This document shows, one piece after another, positions 33,459 to 43,464 of a DNA stretch of 64,000 nt. Source of the stretch: Corynebacterium aquilae DSM 44791 (GTDB lineage Bacteria; Actinomycetota; Actinomycetes; Mycobacteriales; Mycobacteriaceae); assembly GCF_001941445.1 (NCBI RefSeq), contig NZ_CP009245.1:271992-335991 (forward strand). Reading direction: 5' to 3'. The stretch's first letter is position 1, and each line of letters opens with the position of its first letter. The notes beneath the pieces were generated by a model. That model was not told the DNA's origin, searched no databases, and saw nothing but the letters and a program-made list of their open reading frames with translations. Position numbers and translations under genes: made by a program.

Positions 33459-34220
33459 ATGAACGACATGTTGAACGGCCGGGTCGCTTTGGTGACCGGT
33501 GGTACTCAGGGCATCGGCATGGGCATTGCGCGGGTGTTGTCGGAAAAGGGCGCGCGGGTGGTGGTCACTGGGGTGACTGAACAAGAGTGTGCGGATGCCG
33601 CGAAGGATGGGTGGACCGCGATCCAGTTGGACTGCACTGATCAGCGGGCGTGCCGGGAGGCGGTAGCGAAGGTGGTCGATGAGTTCGGCAGCCTGGATAT
33701 TTTGGCGGCTAATGCGGGGATTTATCCGCAGGCCCGTCTGGCGGATATGACGGAAGCTGATCTGGATAAGATTTTGTCCGTCAACGTCAAGGGCACGGTG
33801 TTTATGGTGCAGGCGGCGGCGGGTGAGCTGGCGAAGACCGGTCGGGGTCGGGTGGTGGTGACTTCCTCAATCACGGGCAATTTCACCGGTTATCCGGGCT
33901 GGTCGCATTATGGTGCGACGAAGGCTGCCCAGATGGGCTTTATTCGTAGTGCGGCGATGGAGTTGGCGAAGTCCGGCACCACTATTAATGCGGTGTTGCC
34001 GGGGAATGTGTTGACTCCCGGTTTGGAGGCTATGGGGCAGACCTATTTGGATCGTATGGCCCGCAGTGTGCCGTTGGGTTTCTTGGGTGATCCGACGGAT
34101 ATTGGTGAGGCGGTGGCTTTTTTGGCTTCTGATGGTGCCCGCTACATCACGGGTCAGGGCATTGTGGTCGATGGTGGACAGCTTTTGCCTGAGTCCCCGG
34201 AGGCGTTGGAGGACATGTGA
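33459..34220 (+). CDS. Short-chain dehydrogenase/reductase (FabG-like)
   Basis: The 253-residue classical SDR has the NAD(P) motif VTGGTQGIGMG (~12-22), NAG in LAANAGIYPQ, catalytic Ser in VVTSSITGNF and YGATK with the catalytic Tyr and Lys. It ends with GQGIVVDGGQLLPE. Substrate is unknown; FabG-type 3-oxoacyl reductases and sugar or polyol dehydrogenases share this layout. ATG 33459 is chosen since GGAAGGGA lies eight bases before it; an in-frame ATG at 33441 is less well placed. Single gene with its own terminator. Confidence 0.9.
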   Translation: MNDMLNGRVALVTGGTQGIGMGIARVLSEKGARVVVTGVTEQECADAAKDGWTAIQLDCTDQRACREAVAKVVDEFGSLDILAANAGIYPQARLADMTEADLDKILSVNVKGTVFMVQAAAGELAKTGRGRVVVTSSITGNFTGYPGWSHYGATKAAQMGFIRSAAMELAKSGTTINAVLPGNVLTPGLEAMGQTYLDRMARSVPLGFLGDPTDIGEAVAFLASDGARYITGQGIVVDGGQLLPESPEALEDM

Positions 34221-34242
34221 TCCGTAGCCGGTAACGGCTTGG

Positions 34243-34288
34243 AAAGCTCTAAGGCCCACCGCTTTGGGGCGGTGGGCCTTAGAGCTTT
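34243..34288 (+). terminator. Strong terminator after the SDR gene
   Basis: A perfect 20-bp inverted repeat (34243-34262 with 34269-34288) with a six-base loop ends in TTT. Confidence 0.93.
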
Positions 34289-34374
34289 GTTGTATCTGTC
34301 CCCGTGTATCCGACCCCGGTGGGGGACGACATCTTTGTCCTGTCCCGCGCTGAGCCTGCCTGCGGGGATAAAGG

Positions 34375-34417
34375 GGGGGGCAGCTCAACAGTGAGATGAG
34401 CTGAGCCCCCCTTTTTT
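34375..34417 (+). terminator. Second terminator-like hairpin
   Basis: A run of G followed by CAGCTCA pairs with TGAGCTG-AG-CCCCCC and is followed by TTTTTT (34412-34417). It reads on the plus strand, behind the previous terminator, and faces the minus-strand gene ending at 34434. Confidence 0.7.
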
Positions 34418-34433
34418 GTGTGTGGGTTTTTGA

Positions 34434-34826
34434 CTACAGGCGGGCAATGGTGATGGGGAAGATCTCTACCCCTTCACCGGTGATGGTCACGGTGGTGTGG
34501 ACCGGTTCGCTGACTTTGAGGCCGTCCAGGATTTGTGGCACGCAGGAAATCGTCACTTCATAGGTGCCCGGCTCGGCCAGCAGCATTCTCAGGTATCCGC
34601 TGGCGTTCGATGGGGGCATCATGATTTCCTTGGATGTCCACCCGTATGCGGTGCAGCCTTTGCGCCCAATTCCCATCCGGTCGGTGATGTGCAGGTACGC
34701 GCCGGGTTCGCTGGGGGTGTGGGTTTCGCTGGAGCCTCCACCGAAGATAATGGAGGTCAGCATGCTGAAAACGGTGATGATGGTGGCCAGGGGAATGCCG
34801 AAGATGATGTTGAGGAGATTCTTCAT
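34434..34826 (-). CDS. Hypothetical membrane-anchored protein
   Basis: The product has 130 residues: one N-terminal hydrophobic segment (about 4-29, LLNIIFGIPLATIITVFSML) acting as signal anchor, then a ~95-residue domain predicted outside the cell with beta-type content (AYLHITDRMG, GTYEVTISCV, VTITGEGVEIFPITI) and two Cys residues that could form a disulfide. No family recognised. The ATG at 34826 is preceded by aaggac. It may be a small envelope sensor or binding protein; nothing nearby decides. Confidence 0.7.
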   Translation of the reverse strand: MKNLLNIIFGIPLATIITVFSMLTSIIFGGGSSETHTPSEPGAYLHITDRMGIGRKGCTAYGWTSKEIMMPPSNASGYLRMLLAEPGTYEVTISCVPQILDGLKVSEPVHTTVTITGEGVEIFPITIARL

Positions 34827-34996
34827 CGGTAGTGTCCTTGGGATGTGGGGTGGGTGTGTACTTAGATTCTTTTTTTTGCGGCGTTGTAGTCAAGAGGGGG
34901 TGCTGTGCGGCTACCCCTGGTAGTTGGACTCCTTGGGGGCGTGGTGGGAGGAGAGTAGGGGGTTGGTGTGGGGTGGTTGGGGGGTGGGGGCGTGGT

Positions 34997-35620
34997 TTAG
35001 AGCGGGAGGGTGTCGGTGGAATGGATATAGGCGGGGAGCATGATGCGCAGATCCCATTGGTCCAGTGGCAGGCAGTGGGGGTCGTGGGTGGTGGTGTCCT
35101 TAGCGCCCGGGGAGTGGATGGGGCGGGTGGCGATGCGGTAGCCGGCGCGGCTGTGTGCGTTGAATCGCAGCAGTTCTGAGGCGACACCCCCACCCGTGAG
35201 GGGGCGGTAGAGCAGGGTGTAGAACTTGCCGCGGTGGGCGCCGAGTTCGTGGAGTTCGCCGGTGCTGAACATTTTGGTGATGGTGGGGTGTGCGTAGCGC
35301 TTGGGGTTTCCGGTGTGGCTGCTGCCGGAGGCGAAAAAGAGGGTGTTGTGGGTGAAGGTGTGGGTCATGTAGGCGCGCCCGCGGTGGTTGCGGACGGTCC
35401 ATCCGGGCAGGGTGCTGATGTGGCGGCGTAGTTCTTTGACGATTTCGCCGGAGAGGTGGACGCGGGCGTAGCTGGGGGAGCAGAACTTGTTGGCGGGGTC
35501 GTTGCAGGTGGTGATTGCTTGGTGGAAGGCGTGGTGCAGGGTGCCGACGGTCAGGCTCAGGGGGATGAGGGCGTCGTGGGCGCGGGTGTCGTTGATGGTG
35601 AGGGGTGCGGTGGGGTGCAT
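34997..35620 (-). CDS. Hypothetical protein
   Basis: From ATG 35620 (AGGAG upstream) the product has 207 residues, no signal peptide and no membrane helix. Composition is His-, Thr- and Arg-rich. Ordered segments include ARVHLSGEIVKELRRHISTL, NHRGRAYMTHTFTHNTLFFA and HRGKFYTLLYRPLTGGG. I recognise no domain. It has no operon partner; the 170-base gap to the next gene on the same strand is G-rich and empty. Confidence 0.6.
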   Translation of the reverse strand: MHPTAPLTINDTRAHDALIPLSLTVGTLHHAFHQAITTCNDPANKFCSPSYARVHLSGEIVKELRRHISTLPGWTVRNHRGRAYMTHTFTHNTLFFASGSSHTGNPKRYAHPTITKMFSTGELHELGAHRGKFYTLLYRPLTGGGVASELLRFNAHSRAGYRIATRPIHSPGAKDTTTHDPHCLPLDQWDLRIMLPAYIHSTDTLPL

Positions 35621-35963
35621 GGGGGCTCCTGGGGAAGTGGGGTGTGGTTCCGCACGCGAGGCGCGTAATGTCATAACAAATAAATCATGTGCTGGGCTTG
35701 CGCAACCCCATGGCAGAAGAAAAGCTCAAATTGCCAGTTGGTGTGGGTAAAATTGTGAGATCTGGGTTGCTCGCACGTGCCGGGTTGTCCCACAGGTAGA
35801 TATGCAAGAAAACCCCCGAATTGTCCGCCCAATTAACGTTATGTCAATTGCGGGGTGAAGAAAATCGCCCCCACCCCACAAGCAGGGGAGGAGGCGAAAA
35901 CCCAAAAAGCCAGTCAGCCGAACCCAGTCAGCGGCCACACCGGCCCCGGCAGGCGCGGACGGG
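35621..35963. other. Gap with the terminator of the acyl-CoA ligase gene
   Basis: No protein-like frame is seen. Close to fadD lies a duplicated CCAGTCAGC (35911 and 35925 region) and a GC-rich hairpin at 35866-35897. Confidence 0.5.
35866..35897 (-). terminator. Terminator of the acyl-CoA ligase gene
   Basis: On the minus strand a GC-rich imperfect stem (CGCCTCCTCCCC with GGGGTGGGGGCG) is followed by ATTTTC. Confidence 0.6.
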
Positions 35964-37670
35964 CTACTTGCCGTAGCGCTCAATCAGCTGGGCCTGCACG
36001 TCGCGACGACGAATCTTGCCCATCTGATCACGCGGCATCTCATCAAAGTGGTAGAAGGTACGCGGCACCTTATAGCGGGTGAGCTGCTCACGGCAGTACT
36101 CCTTCAACCGCTCCGGATCCATGGCAGCACCCTCCACCAAGGAAATTGCCGCCACCACGTTCTCCGAACCATCCGGACGCGGCATACCCACCACAGTGGC
36201 GTCCTCCACATCCGGGTGCTCCTTCAACACGTCCTCCACCTCGGCGGGGTACACGTTGAAGCCACCGGTGATGATGACCTCCTTAATACGGGCCACCAGG
36301 CGGATGAAACCATCTTCCTCCATCACACCCACATCGCCGGTGCGGTACCAGCCATCGTGGAAAGACTTCTCCGTGGCCTCCGGCTGATTCAAATAACCCT
36401 GGAACACCTGCGGGCCCTTGACCAGCACCTCGCCCTCAACCCCATCGGGCTGAGTCTCATCCAAGTTGTCCGGATTCGCGATACGGACCAACGTGTCCGG
36501 GAACGGCACCCCCACATAGCCCGGGCGACGATCATCATTCATCGGATTACCCACAATGATCGGCGAGGTCTCCGTCAGACCATAGCCCTCCACCAGGCGG
36601 CCGCCAGTAAACTCCTCCCAGCGCTTCACCGTCGCCACCGGCAGGGAAGAAGCACCCGAGAAACTGTTACGCACCCCGGAAATATCCACATTCGCGGCTT
36701 CCGCGGTCTCCACGATCTTCTCGTACAGCGTCGGCACGCCCGGCAACCAGGTCGGGGTGTTCTTCCGCATGATCTTCATGATCAGCTTCAAATCCGGGGC
36801 CGGCAGCATGATGATCTCGCCACCAATAAACACGCCCAACGTCGCCGTCATCGTCAAACCATAAGCGTGGAACATCGGCAGCGCCGCCAAAAGCTTCTCC
36901 GGGCCCTCGCCCAAACCGGGCACCCACGCCTTGCCCTGCAAAATATTGGCAAACAAATTGCCATGACTCAGCTGCGCACCCTTAGGCACCCCAGTCGTGC
37001 CCGAGGTGTACAAAATCAACGCAATCGTGTCCTTGGTGACATGATCCGGGGTCTCAACATCGGAACCATCCCCACCGATAGCGTTACTCAACAACACCTC
37101 AAACGGCACCGTATTCGGCGCCGGCGCCGTCAACTTCGCCCGCGTCTTGCGCACCATCGGCACCGGCAACTTCAGCAACGTCCGCTGCACAGCGGGCATC
37201 GCCTCCGTCATATTCACACTGACAATCGTCTCCAGGGACGTCTTGCCGCGCAGCTTCTCCAGCGTCGGCGCAGCCTTATCCCACGCGATCGCCACCCGGG
37301 CGCCATGATCCTGAAACGGCGGAGTCAACTCGTGCGCGGTATACAGCGGATTGTGCTCCACCACCGTCGCACCCAACTTCAAAATCGCATAAAACGCCAC
37401 CAAATGCTGCGGACAGTTCGGCAGCAACAACGCCACCCGATCCCCCGGGCGCACCCCGAAAGCGCGCAAACCAGCAGCCGCCCGCCGCACCTGACGATCC
37501 AGCTCCTTGTAATCAAAAGTGCGCCCAAAAAACGTCACGGCCGGACGATCAGCATTAATCGCCAAATTGTTGTCGTACACATCCAACAAGGTGGTATCCC
37601 CATACGACAACGTATGCGGCGTCCACTCGGCGTACTTCTTCAACCAAGCGCGGGATTCAAAAGCAGACAT
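35964..37670 (-). CDS. fadD: Long-chain fatty acid-CoA ligase (FadD family)
   Basis: The 568-residue product is an ANL-superfamily acyl-CoA ligase. It shows the AMP-binding P-loop [19 protein letters not shown], the A5 motif [16 protein letters not shown], the hinge [20 protein letters not shown] and the C-terminal catalytic Lys near [12 protein letters not shown]. It activates fatty acids with ATP and CoA at the membrane inner face. Corynebacteria use several such ligases, so chain-length preference is not predicted. ATG 37670 follows cgagga; an ATG five codons earlier is possible. Single gene, divergent from mshA. Confidence 0.92.
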   Translation of the reverse strand: MSAFESRAWLKKYAEWTPHTLSYGDTTLLDVYDNNLAINADRPAVTFFGRTFDYKELDRQVRRAAAGLRAFGVRPGDRVALLLPNCPQHLVAFYAILKLGATVVEHNPLYTAHELTPPFQDHGARVAIAWDKAAPTLEKLRGKTSLETIVSVNMTEAMPAVQRTLLKLPVPMVRKTRAKLTAPAPNTVPFEVLLSNAIGGDGSDVETPDHVTKDTIALILYTSGTTGVPKGAQLSHGNLFANILQGKAWVPGLGEGPEKLLAALPMFHAYGLTMTATLGVFIGGEIIMLPAPDLKLIMKIMRKNTPTWLPGVPTLYEKIVETAEAANVDISGVRNSFSGASSLPVATVKRWEEFTGGRLVEGYGLTETSPIIVGNPMNDDRRPGYVGVPFPDTLVRIANPDNLDETQPDGVEGEVLVKGPQVFQGYLNQPEATEKSFHDGWYRTGDVGVMEEDGFIRLVARIKEVIITGGFNVYPAEVEDVLKEHPDVEDATVVGMPRPDGSENVVAAISLVEGAAMDPERLKEYCREQLTRYKVPRTFYHFDEMPRDQMGKIRRRDVQAQLIERYGK

Positions 37671-37857
37671 AAGGTCCTCGGACAATCATCAGCAGGGGCA
37701 ATATCACAGGAAACTGCAAAGTCTCACGCCATCCGGCGCCAGCAAACTACGCGAGCGTAGGTCGACACCCAAGCATAGCAACAACCCCCACCCCCACCCC
37801 GGGGCGCACAAACCCCACCACACAGCCCCCACCACGCAGCCGGGCGAAACCACTAGC

Positions 37858-39120
37858 ATGAGCACTATGCGCGTCGCGATGATCTCCATGCACACATCCC
37901 CCATCCAACAACCCGGATCCGGGGACGCCGGCGGAATGAACGTCTACATCAACCAGGTCGCCCACAAACTCGCCGACCTCGGCATCACCGTCGACGTCTT
38001 CACCCGCGCCACCCGCCCCTCCCAAGGCGAAATCGTGCAGGTCACCGACAACTACCGCGTCATCAACATCATCGCCGGGCCCTACGAAGGGCTAGCCAAA
38101 GAAGAACTACCCACCCAACTGGCCACCTTCGCCGGCGGCATCATCCACTTCCAAGCCTGCGAAAACCAACCCTACGACGTCATCCACTCCCACTACTGGC
38201 TATCCGGCCAGGTCGGCTGGCTGCTGCGCGACCTGTGGAAAATCCCCCTCGTCCACACCGCCCACACCCTCGCCGCCGTGAAAAATCTCCACGCCGGCGA
38301 CGAAAGCGAAGCCCGCCGCATCTGCGAACAGCAAATCGTCGACAACGCCGACGTCCTCGTCGTCAACACCGAAGAAGAAAAAACCAACCTCTTTCGCCAC
38401 TACGACGCCGACGGATCCAAAATCGTCGTCGTCGCCCCCGGCGCCGACGTCGACATGTTCACCCCAGGAAACGACCGCGCCACCGAGCGCGCCCGCCGCG
38501 AACTGGGAGTTCCCATGCACGCCAAAGTCGTCGCCTTCGTCGGCCGCCTGCAGCACTTCAAAGGCCCCCAAGTGCTCATTCACGCCGCCCAAAAAATGCT
38601 CACCGACAACCCCGACCGCAACCTAAGAATCCTCATCTGCGGCGGCGCCTCCGGCGCCAACACCGCCCCCGAGCAATACCAAGACATGGCCAAAAAACTC
38701 GGCGTCGACCGCTGCATCCGCTTCCTGCGCCCCCGCCCCCCAGAAGAACTCGTCACCATCTACCGCGCCGCCGACATCGTCGCCGTCCCCAGCTTCAACG
38801 AATCCTTCGGGCTCGTCGCCATGGAAGCCCAAGCCGCCGGCACCCCCGTGGCCGCCGCCCGCGTCGGCGGCCTACCCATCGCCGTCGCCGAAGGACAAAC
38901 CGGCATCCTCGTCGACGGCCACAACCCCGACGACTGGGCCGACGCACTCGGCGAATTACTCGACGACGACGAACACCGCATCGCCATGGGAGAAGCCGCC
39001 GTCCGCCACGCCGCCGGTTTCTCCTGGCGAGCCACCGCCGACGGACTCGTCGACGTCTACAAACACGTCGAAGGCAAAGGCTTCGAGCCCTGCCGCCCCC
39101 GCCAAGCCATCGGCGGATAA
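37858..39120 (+). CDS. mshA: D-inositol-3-phosphate glycosyltransferase (mycothiol synthesis)
   Basis: The ~420-residue GT-B glycosyltransferase (family 4) matches Msh[59 protein letters not shown] and the C-terminal nucleotide-sugar site [20 protein letters not shown]. It joins UDP-GlcNAc to 1D-myo-inositol 3-phosphate, the first step of mycothiol. The start is ATG 37858 or the in-frame ATG 37867, the form conserved in other corynebacteria; neither has a ribosome site, so a leaderless transcript is possible. It is divergent from fadD and followed by two small membrane-protein genes. Confidence 0.96.
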   Translation: MSTMRVAMISMHTSPIQQPGSGDAGGMNVYINQVAHKLADLGITVDVFTRATRPSQGEIVQVTDNYRVINIIAGPYEGLAKEELPTQLATFAGGIIHFQACENQPYDVIHSHYWLSGQVGWLLRDLWKIPLVHTAHTLAAVKNLHAGDESEARRICEQQIVDNADVLVVNTEEEKTNLFRHYDADGSKIVVVAPGADVDMFTPGNDRATERARRELGVPMHAKVVAFVGRLQHFKGPQVLIHAAQKMLTDNPDRNLRILICGGASGANTAPEQYQDMAKKLGVDRCIRFLRPRPPEELVTIYRAADIVAVPSFNESFGLVAMEAQAAGTPVAAARVGGLPIAVAEGQTGILVDGHNPDDWADALGELLDDDEHRIAMGEAAVRHAAGFSWRATADGLVDVYKHVEGKGFEPCRPRQAIGG

Positions 39121-39121
39121 C

Positions 39122-39316
39122 GTGGAAACCCCCGCAGTCAAAAGCTTTAAAAAACGGCGCCGCACCCAACTTCTCACCATCCTTGCCACCATCCTCGCCG
39201 CCACCATCATCCTGATCGGCGCAGGCATCATCATGGGACACGCAAGTGACGCACCAACCCCAGCGGACACCACACCCACCCACGCGCTAACCCACCACCC
39301 ACACCCCACGGGCTAA
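39122..39316 (+). CDS. Small single-pass membrane protein
   Basis: The product has 64 residues with a basic start (KSFKKRRRTQ), one helix (about 17-40: LLTILATILAATIILIGAGII) and a Pro/Thr/His tail. GTG 39122 begins one base after the mshA stop, so it depends on translational coupling. Function unknown; it lies in a run of three genes with mshA and 39322. Confidence 0.6.
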   Translation: METPAVKSFKKRRRTQLLTILATILAATIILIGAGIIMGHASDAPTPADTTPTHALTHHPHPTG

Positions 39317-39321
39317 AGCCG

Positions 39322-39705
39322 ATGTTTCTCACGCTGTGCCTCCTGGCCATCCTCGTGTTCGGCATCTACCCGCCGGCATACCGCCTCGGCAAAACCACAC
39401 TCGCCGCACTATTTTTCGCGCTCCACTTCGCAGCCCTTGCCGGATCCGTCATCGCATCCGGGCGCGGACACCCCGAACTATCCGCACAAATCCTCATCTA
39501 CACCATCGCACTGTCCCTCCTAGCAGCCCTGGTATTGCGGATCATCCAACGCCGCCGCGGCGGCCCCGAAAGCCCCCGGAACAGGTACCGCCGCGCCCAT
39601 GCCGCGGCAATCCGCCGCCACACCGCCACCCACCCGCGCCCAGCGGCCACCACAATCGACGCAGCCCAACCCGAGCTAGCCGACGAAGTCGACCGAATCG
39701 ACTAG
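39322..39705 (+). CDS. Small multi-pass membrane protein
   Basis: The product has 127 residues with three predicted helices in the first ~75 (LTLCLLAILVFGIYPPAY, LAALFFALHFAALAGSVIA, ILIYTIALSLLAALVLRII) and an Arg- and His-rich cytoplasmic tail. It starts five bases after the preceding gene. No named family is recognised; the conserved position between mshA and gpmA favours a real gene. Confidence 0.65.
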   Translation: MFLTLCLLAILVFGIYPPAYRLGKTTLAALFFALHFAALAGSVIASGRGHPELSAQILIYTIALSLLAALVLRIIQRRRGGPESPRNRYRRAHAAAIRRHTATHPRPAATTIDAAQPELADEVDRID

Positions 39706-39819
39706 CCGCCCCCACCTTGAGGCACAGCCACCCAACCCCACCCGAGACAAATGTGTTGCTAGTCTCATCGACTGTTCACACCCGGCGCACGTCTCCCACA
39801 CAATGGCACAATAAAAAGC

Positions 39820-40566
39820 ATGACTACAGGAAAACTTATTCTTCTGCGCCACGGCCAGAGCAAGTGGAACGAATCCAACCAATTCACCGGCTGGGTTGAC
39901 GTCGCCCTCACCGAAAAAGGCGAAGGCGAAGCCCGCCGCGGTGGAGAACTGCTCAAAGAGCAAAACATCCTCCCCGACGTCGTCTACACCTCCCTCCTGC
40001 GCCGCGCCATCTGCACCGCCCACCTCGCACTGGACGCCGCCGACCGCCTGTGGATCCCCGTCATCCGCGACTGGCGCCTCAACGAGCGCCACTACGGCGC
40101 ACTGCAGGGCCTGAACAAGGCAGAAACCAAAGAAAAGTACGGCGAAGACCAGTTCATGGCATGGCGCCGCTCCTACGACACCCCGCCGCCGCCGCTGGCC
40201 GCCGACGCCGAATACTCCCAGGCACACGACGTCCGCTACTCCAACCTGGAGACCGTCCCGGACACCGAATGCCTCCTCGACGTCGTCAAGCGCTTCGTGC
40301 CCTACTTTGAGGAAGAAATCCTCCCGCGCGTCCTCAAGGGCGAAACCGTCCTCGTCGCCGCCCACGGCAACTCCCTGCGCGCCCTGGTCAAGCACCTCGA
40401 TGGCATCTCCGACGAAGACATCGCCGGCCTGAACATCCCCACCGGCATCCCGCTCGTCTACGAACTCGACGACAAGGGCCAGGTCACCAACCCCGGTGGC
40501 ACCTACCTCGACCCGGAGGCCGCCGCAGCCGGCGCCGCCGCCGTCGCAGCCCAGGGCGGAAAGTAA
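39820..40566 (+). CDS. gpmA: 2,3-bisphosphoglycerate-dependent phosphoglycerate mutase
   Basis: The 248-residue product is a cofactor-dependent mutase: [20 protein letters not shown] has the phosphohistidine in RHG, followed by [39 protein letters not shown] and [17 protein letters not shown] with the second His. It interconverts 3- and 2-phosphoglycerate in glycolysis. No ribosome site precedes the ATG (CACAATAAAAAGC), which may mean a leaderless transcript. Followed by a terminator and then senX3-regX3, the usual corynebacterial order. Confidence 0.97.
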   Translation: MTTGKLILLRHGQSKWNESNQFTGWVDVALTEKGEGEARRGGELLKEQNILPDVVYTSLLRRAICTAHLALDAADRLWIPVIRDWRLNERHYGALQGLNKAETKEKYGEDQFMAWRRSYDTPPPPLAADAEYSQAHDVRYSNLETVPDTECLLDVVKRFVPYFEEEILPRVLKGETVLVAAHGNSLRALVKHLDGISDEDIAGLNIPTGIPLVYELDDKGQVTNPGGTYLDPEAAAAGAAAVAAQGGK

Positions 40567-40611
40567 CCCCCGCCACCACCGCGTGGCACCGCAACCCACC
40601 GCCTAGGTACC

Positions 40612-40653
40612 CAACGAGCGCCCGCCTGACATCCCAGGCCGAGGCGCTCGTTG
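40612..40653 (+). terminator. Terminator after gpmA
   Basis: A perfect 11-bp outer stem (40612-40622 with 40643-40653) encloses a second stem GCCTG/CAGGC. Confidence 0.8.
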
Positions 40654-40730
40654 CGTATCCCCACCCCACCACACCCACCCCCACGCCCAACACCACACCG
40701 GCAAAAAAGGGGGGAAGAAAACCCACTCAC

Positions 40731-41831
40731 ATGAGCAGTACCCACCACACCCCAAGCACCGAAGAACTCAACGCCGCAATCGTCGCGCACGCACCCTTCG
40801 GCGTCGTCGTCCTCGACGGTGATGGGCACCCCCTCCACGTCAACGAACAAGCCCACAAACTCGGGCTCGCCACCGACGGACACCTCGTGCCCCGCTACGC
40901 CGACGACCTTGCCGGCATCGCCAGCATGGCCCGCCACGAACAACGCACCCTCAACGGATCCGTCAAAGTCCGCCGCGGCGGACGCAAACTCGCCGTCGCC
41001 ATCACCGCCACCTGCCTCAGAAACGACGACAACCAAGACACCTGGCCCGTAGTGCTCTACCTCTCCGACGCCAGCGAAACCAAACGCATGGAGTCCGCCC
41101 GCCGCGACTTCGTCGCCAACGTCTCCCACGAACTCAAAACCCCCGTCGGTGCGCTTGCCCTACTCTCCGAAGCGCTACTGGAAACCACCGACGACCCCAG
41201 CAGCGTCACCTACTTCGGCCAAAAGATCAACAAAGAAGCCCTCCGCATGGGCAACATGATCAACGAACTCATCAGCCTGTCCAAGCTGCAAGGCGCAGCA
41301 TCACTACCGGACATGGCCGAAGTCAGCGTGCCCGAAATCATCGCCGCCGCCATCGCCCGCAACCAACTATCCGCCGACAACGCCAACATCATCCTCATCG
41401 GCTACGCCCGCCACGCAGGCGCCCCCTTCGTCCACGGCGACCGCCAACTACTCGTCACCGCCCTGGCCAACCTCATCTCCAACGGCATCAACTACTCACC
41501 AGCCACCTCGACGGTCACCACCAGCTACACCGAACACGACCACGACGACGCCCTCGGCGGAGAACCCAGCGTCCGCATCCACGTCACCGACCACGGCATC
41601 GGCATCGCCGGCAAACACCAAGCCCGCGTGTTCGAACGATTCTTCCGCGTCGACAAAGCCCGCAGCCGATCCACCGGCGGAACAGGCCTAGGACTAGCTA
41701 TCGTCAAACATGTGGCCGCCAACCACGCCGGCCGCGTCACCGTCGAATCCGAACTCGGCAAAGGCTCCACCTTCACGTTGATCCTGCCGAAAAACAGCCC
41801 CGACGCCACACCACAAGGACCCGCGCAATGA
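40731..41831 (+). CDS. senX3: SenX3-type sensor histidine kinase without transmembrane helices
   Basis: The 366-residue product has an N-terminal PAS-like domain (about 10-115, APFGVVVLDGDGHPLHVNEQ), a dimerisation helix pair with phospho-accepting His133 in FVANVSHELKTPVGAL, and an ATPase domain with N box LANLISNGINYSP, G1 DHGIGIAGKHQ and G2 GGTGLGLAIVKHV. It partners RegX3 in phosphate-limitation signalling. The well-studied SenX3 proteins have N-terminal membrane helices; none is present here, and GGGGGGAAGAAAA sits just before the ATG, so this is the true start. It overlaps regX3 by ATGA. Confidence 0.93.
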   Translation: MSSTHHTPSTEELNAAIVAHAPFGVVVLDGDGHPLHVNEQAHKLGLATDGHLVPRYADDLAGIASMARHEQRTLNGSVKVRRGGRKLAVAITATCLRNDDNQDTWPVVLYLSDASETKRMESARRDFVANVSHELKTPVGALALLSEALLETTDDPSSVTYFGQKINKEALRMGNMINELISLSKLQGAASLPDMAEVSVPEIIAAAIARNQLSADNANIILIGYARHAGAPFVHGDRQLLVTALANLISNGINYSPATSTVTTSYTEHDHDDALGGEPSVRIHVTDHGIGIAGKHQARVFERFFRVDKARSRSTGGTGLGLAIVKHVAANHAGRVTVESELGKGSTFTLILPKNSPDATPQGPAQ

Positions 41832-42505
41832 CCCGAATCCTCATCGTCGAAGACGAAGAATCGCTCGCCGAGCCCCTAGCCTTCCTCCTCGGACGAGAAG
41901 GCTTCGACACCGTGATCGCCGGCGACGGCCCCCAAGCACTCGTCGAATTCAGCCGCCACGACATCGACATCGTGCTGCTCGACCTCATGCTGCCCGGCAT
42001 GTCCGGCATGGACGTCTGCACCCACCTGCGTCAAATCCGCAACGTCCCCATCATCATGGTCACCGCGCGAGATTCCGAACTCGACAAAATCCACGGCCTC
42101 GACGTCGGCGCCGACGACTACGTCACCAAGCCCTACTCCTCCGGGGAACTCATCGCCCGCATCCGAGCAGTACTGCGCCGCGCCGACACCGCCCCAGAAG
42201 AAGCCACCACCCTCGGCGGGCCCCGCATCATCATGGACACCAACGCCTACACCGTCACCGTCGACGGGCAACCCATCCAACTGGCGCGCAAGGAATACGA
42301 ACTACTCGAAATGTTCCTCCGCCACACCGGGGCGGTGCTGTCCCGCCAAAAACTCATCAAAGAGATCTGGGGCGCAGACTACGTCGGCGACACCAAAACC
42401 CTCGACGTGCACATCAAACGCTTGCGCACCAAACTCGAAGAAGACCCCTCCGAACCCAAACACGTTCTCACAGTCCGCGGCGTCGGCTACCGCTTCGACG
42501 CCTAA
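41828..42505 (+). CDS. regX3: RegX3-type OmpR-family response regulator
   Basis: The 225-residue product has a receiver domain with the acidic pocket VEDEE, phospho-acceptor Asp52 in LLDLMLPG and Lys in YVTKPYSSGEL, and a C-terminal winged helix (KEYELLEMFLRHTGAVLSRQ, TLDVHIKRLRTKLEEDP, GVGYRFDA). With SenX3 it controls genes of phosphate uptake. Start overlaps the senX3 stop, giving coupled translation. Confidence 0.96.
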   Translation: MTRILIVEDEESLAEPLAFLLGREGFDTVIAGDGPQALVEFSRHDIDIVLLDLMLPGMSGMDVCTHLRQIRNVPIIMVTARDSELDKIHGLDVGADDYVTKPYSSGELIARIRAVLRRADTAPEEATTLGGPRIIMDTNAYTVTVDGQPIQLARKEYELLEMFLRHTGAVLSRQKLIKEIWGADYVGDTKTLDVHIKRLRTKLEEDPSEPKHVLTVRGVGYRFDA

Positions 42506-42525
42506 CCCTGATAAAACCCGGGCTG

Positions 42526-43431
42526 CTACCGCTCCCGGGCAATGGCGCTGGCGGGGTGCACCGCAAACACCTCGTTGGCGTGCGGGCCCATCGCCAAGCG
42601 GGCTTTCTCCCGGGCGCTCAAGTGCCGCACCAACACCTCATAGCTTGCGCGCCCAATCAGCGCCACCAATTCCTGCTCATGGGTGCGCCACAAAGGCTCA
42701 CCCCCACCATGGCAGCTGGGGGCGGTGGTGCAATACCAATCGAAATCCTCCCCACCCTCACCCCAGCCCCGCCGCTCATACTCGGTGATCGTGGTCTTGA
42801 GGATCTCCTGCCCATCCGCGCGGGTCGTCCACTCCTCTAGGCGGCGCAGCGGCAACTGCCAACACACCTCCGGTTTCACCACGGTCAGATCCTCCCCATT
42901 CGCCAGCGCCCACTGGTGGATCGCGCACCCAGGGTTGTGCGTCCGATTCGCGAAAATACAGGCCCCGTCGACCACCTTCGTTTTCAACGCCGGCTCCGGA
43001 TTGCCCTCATCATCATCCAGCTCATCCCACACCAGGTAGGGTTCCACCAGGCTGGGATCCGCGAACGCGGCCGACAGCTGGTTGTCCTTAGGGCGCAATT
43101 CCCAAAAAGATTTCGGCATACGTTGCACGGCGTCGCGCAATTGCTCACGATCCTCGTCATCTGTGAGGAAAGCCCCATGGGAACAGCACCCCACCTCCGG
43201 GCGCTGCGCATCGATACCCAAACAGCGCCCGGTGCCGAAGGCACAAGAATAATCGGACTCCACCCAGGTCAGGTCGATAATGATCTGGTGGAACTGGTCT
43301 TCCGGGTTGGTAAATTCGAAGAACTCGCGGGGGAAGTCCGGGGGTAGCTCTTCTCCAGCCTCGATCGACGCATACGCCGGCGAAGATGCAGGAAAACCGA
43401 GATTGACGGGCTTTGAGGCAGGGCGATTCAC
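42526..43431 (-). CDS. Rv0495c-type conserved Cys-rich protein
   Basis: The 301-residue soluble product is conserved across mycolic-acid actinobacteria at this place, divergent from ppx. Cys and His residues cluster in [43 protein letters not shown] and [10 protein letters not shown], which suggests a metal or iron-sulfur site like that of YkgJ-type proteins. Function is not established. It starts 33 bases from ppx on the opposite strand and may share its regulatory region. Confidence 0.82.
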   Translation of the reverse strand: MNRPASKPVNLGFPASSPAYASIEAGEELPPDFPREFFEFTNPEDQFHQIIIDLTWVESDYSCAFGTGRCLGIDAQRPEVGCCSHGAFLTDDEDREQLRDAVQRMPKSFWELRPKDNQLSAAFADPSLVEPYLVWDELDDDEGNPEPALKTKVVDGACIFANRTHNPGCAIHQWALANGEDLTVVKPEVCWQLPLRRLEEWTTRADGQEILKTTITEYERRGWGEGGEDFDWYCTTAPSCHGGGEPLWRTHEQELVALIGRASYEVLVRHLSAREKARLAMGPHANEVFAVHPASAIARER

Positions 43432-43464
43432 ACCAACACACCTTATTCCGTCTAACCTAGGGGC

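Noticed and set aside
34375..34417. G-run hairpin as a possible riboswitch for the neighbouring minus-strand gene
   Set aside because: It reads as a terminator on the plus strand and lies at the 3' side of the minus-strand gene, not in its leader.
36048..37760. 570-codon plus-strand frame opposite fadD
   Set aside because: Antisense shadow rich in Arg, His and Gln; no start signals.
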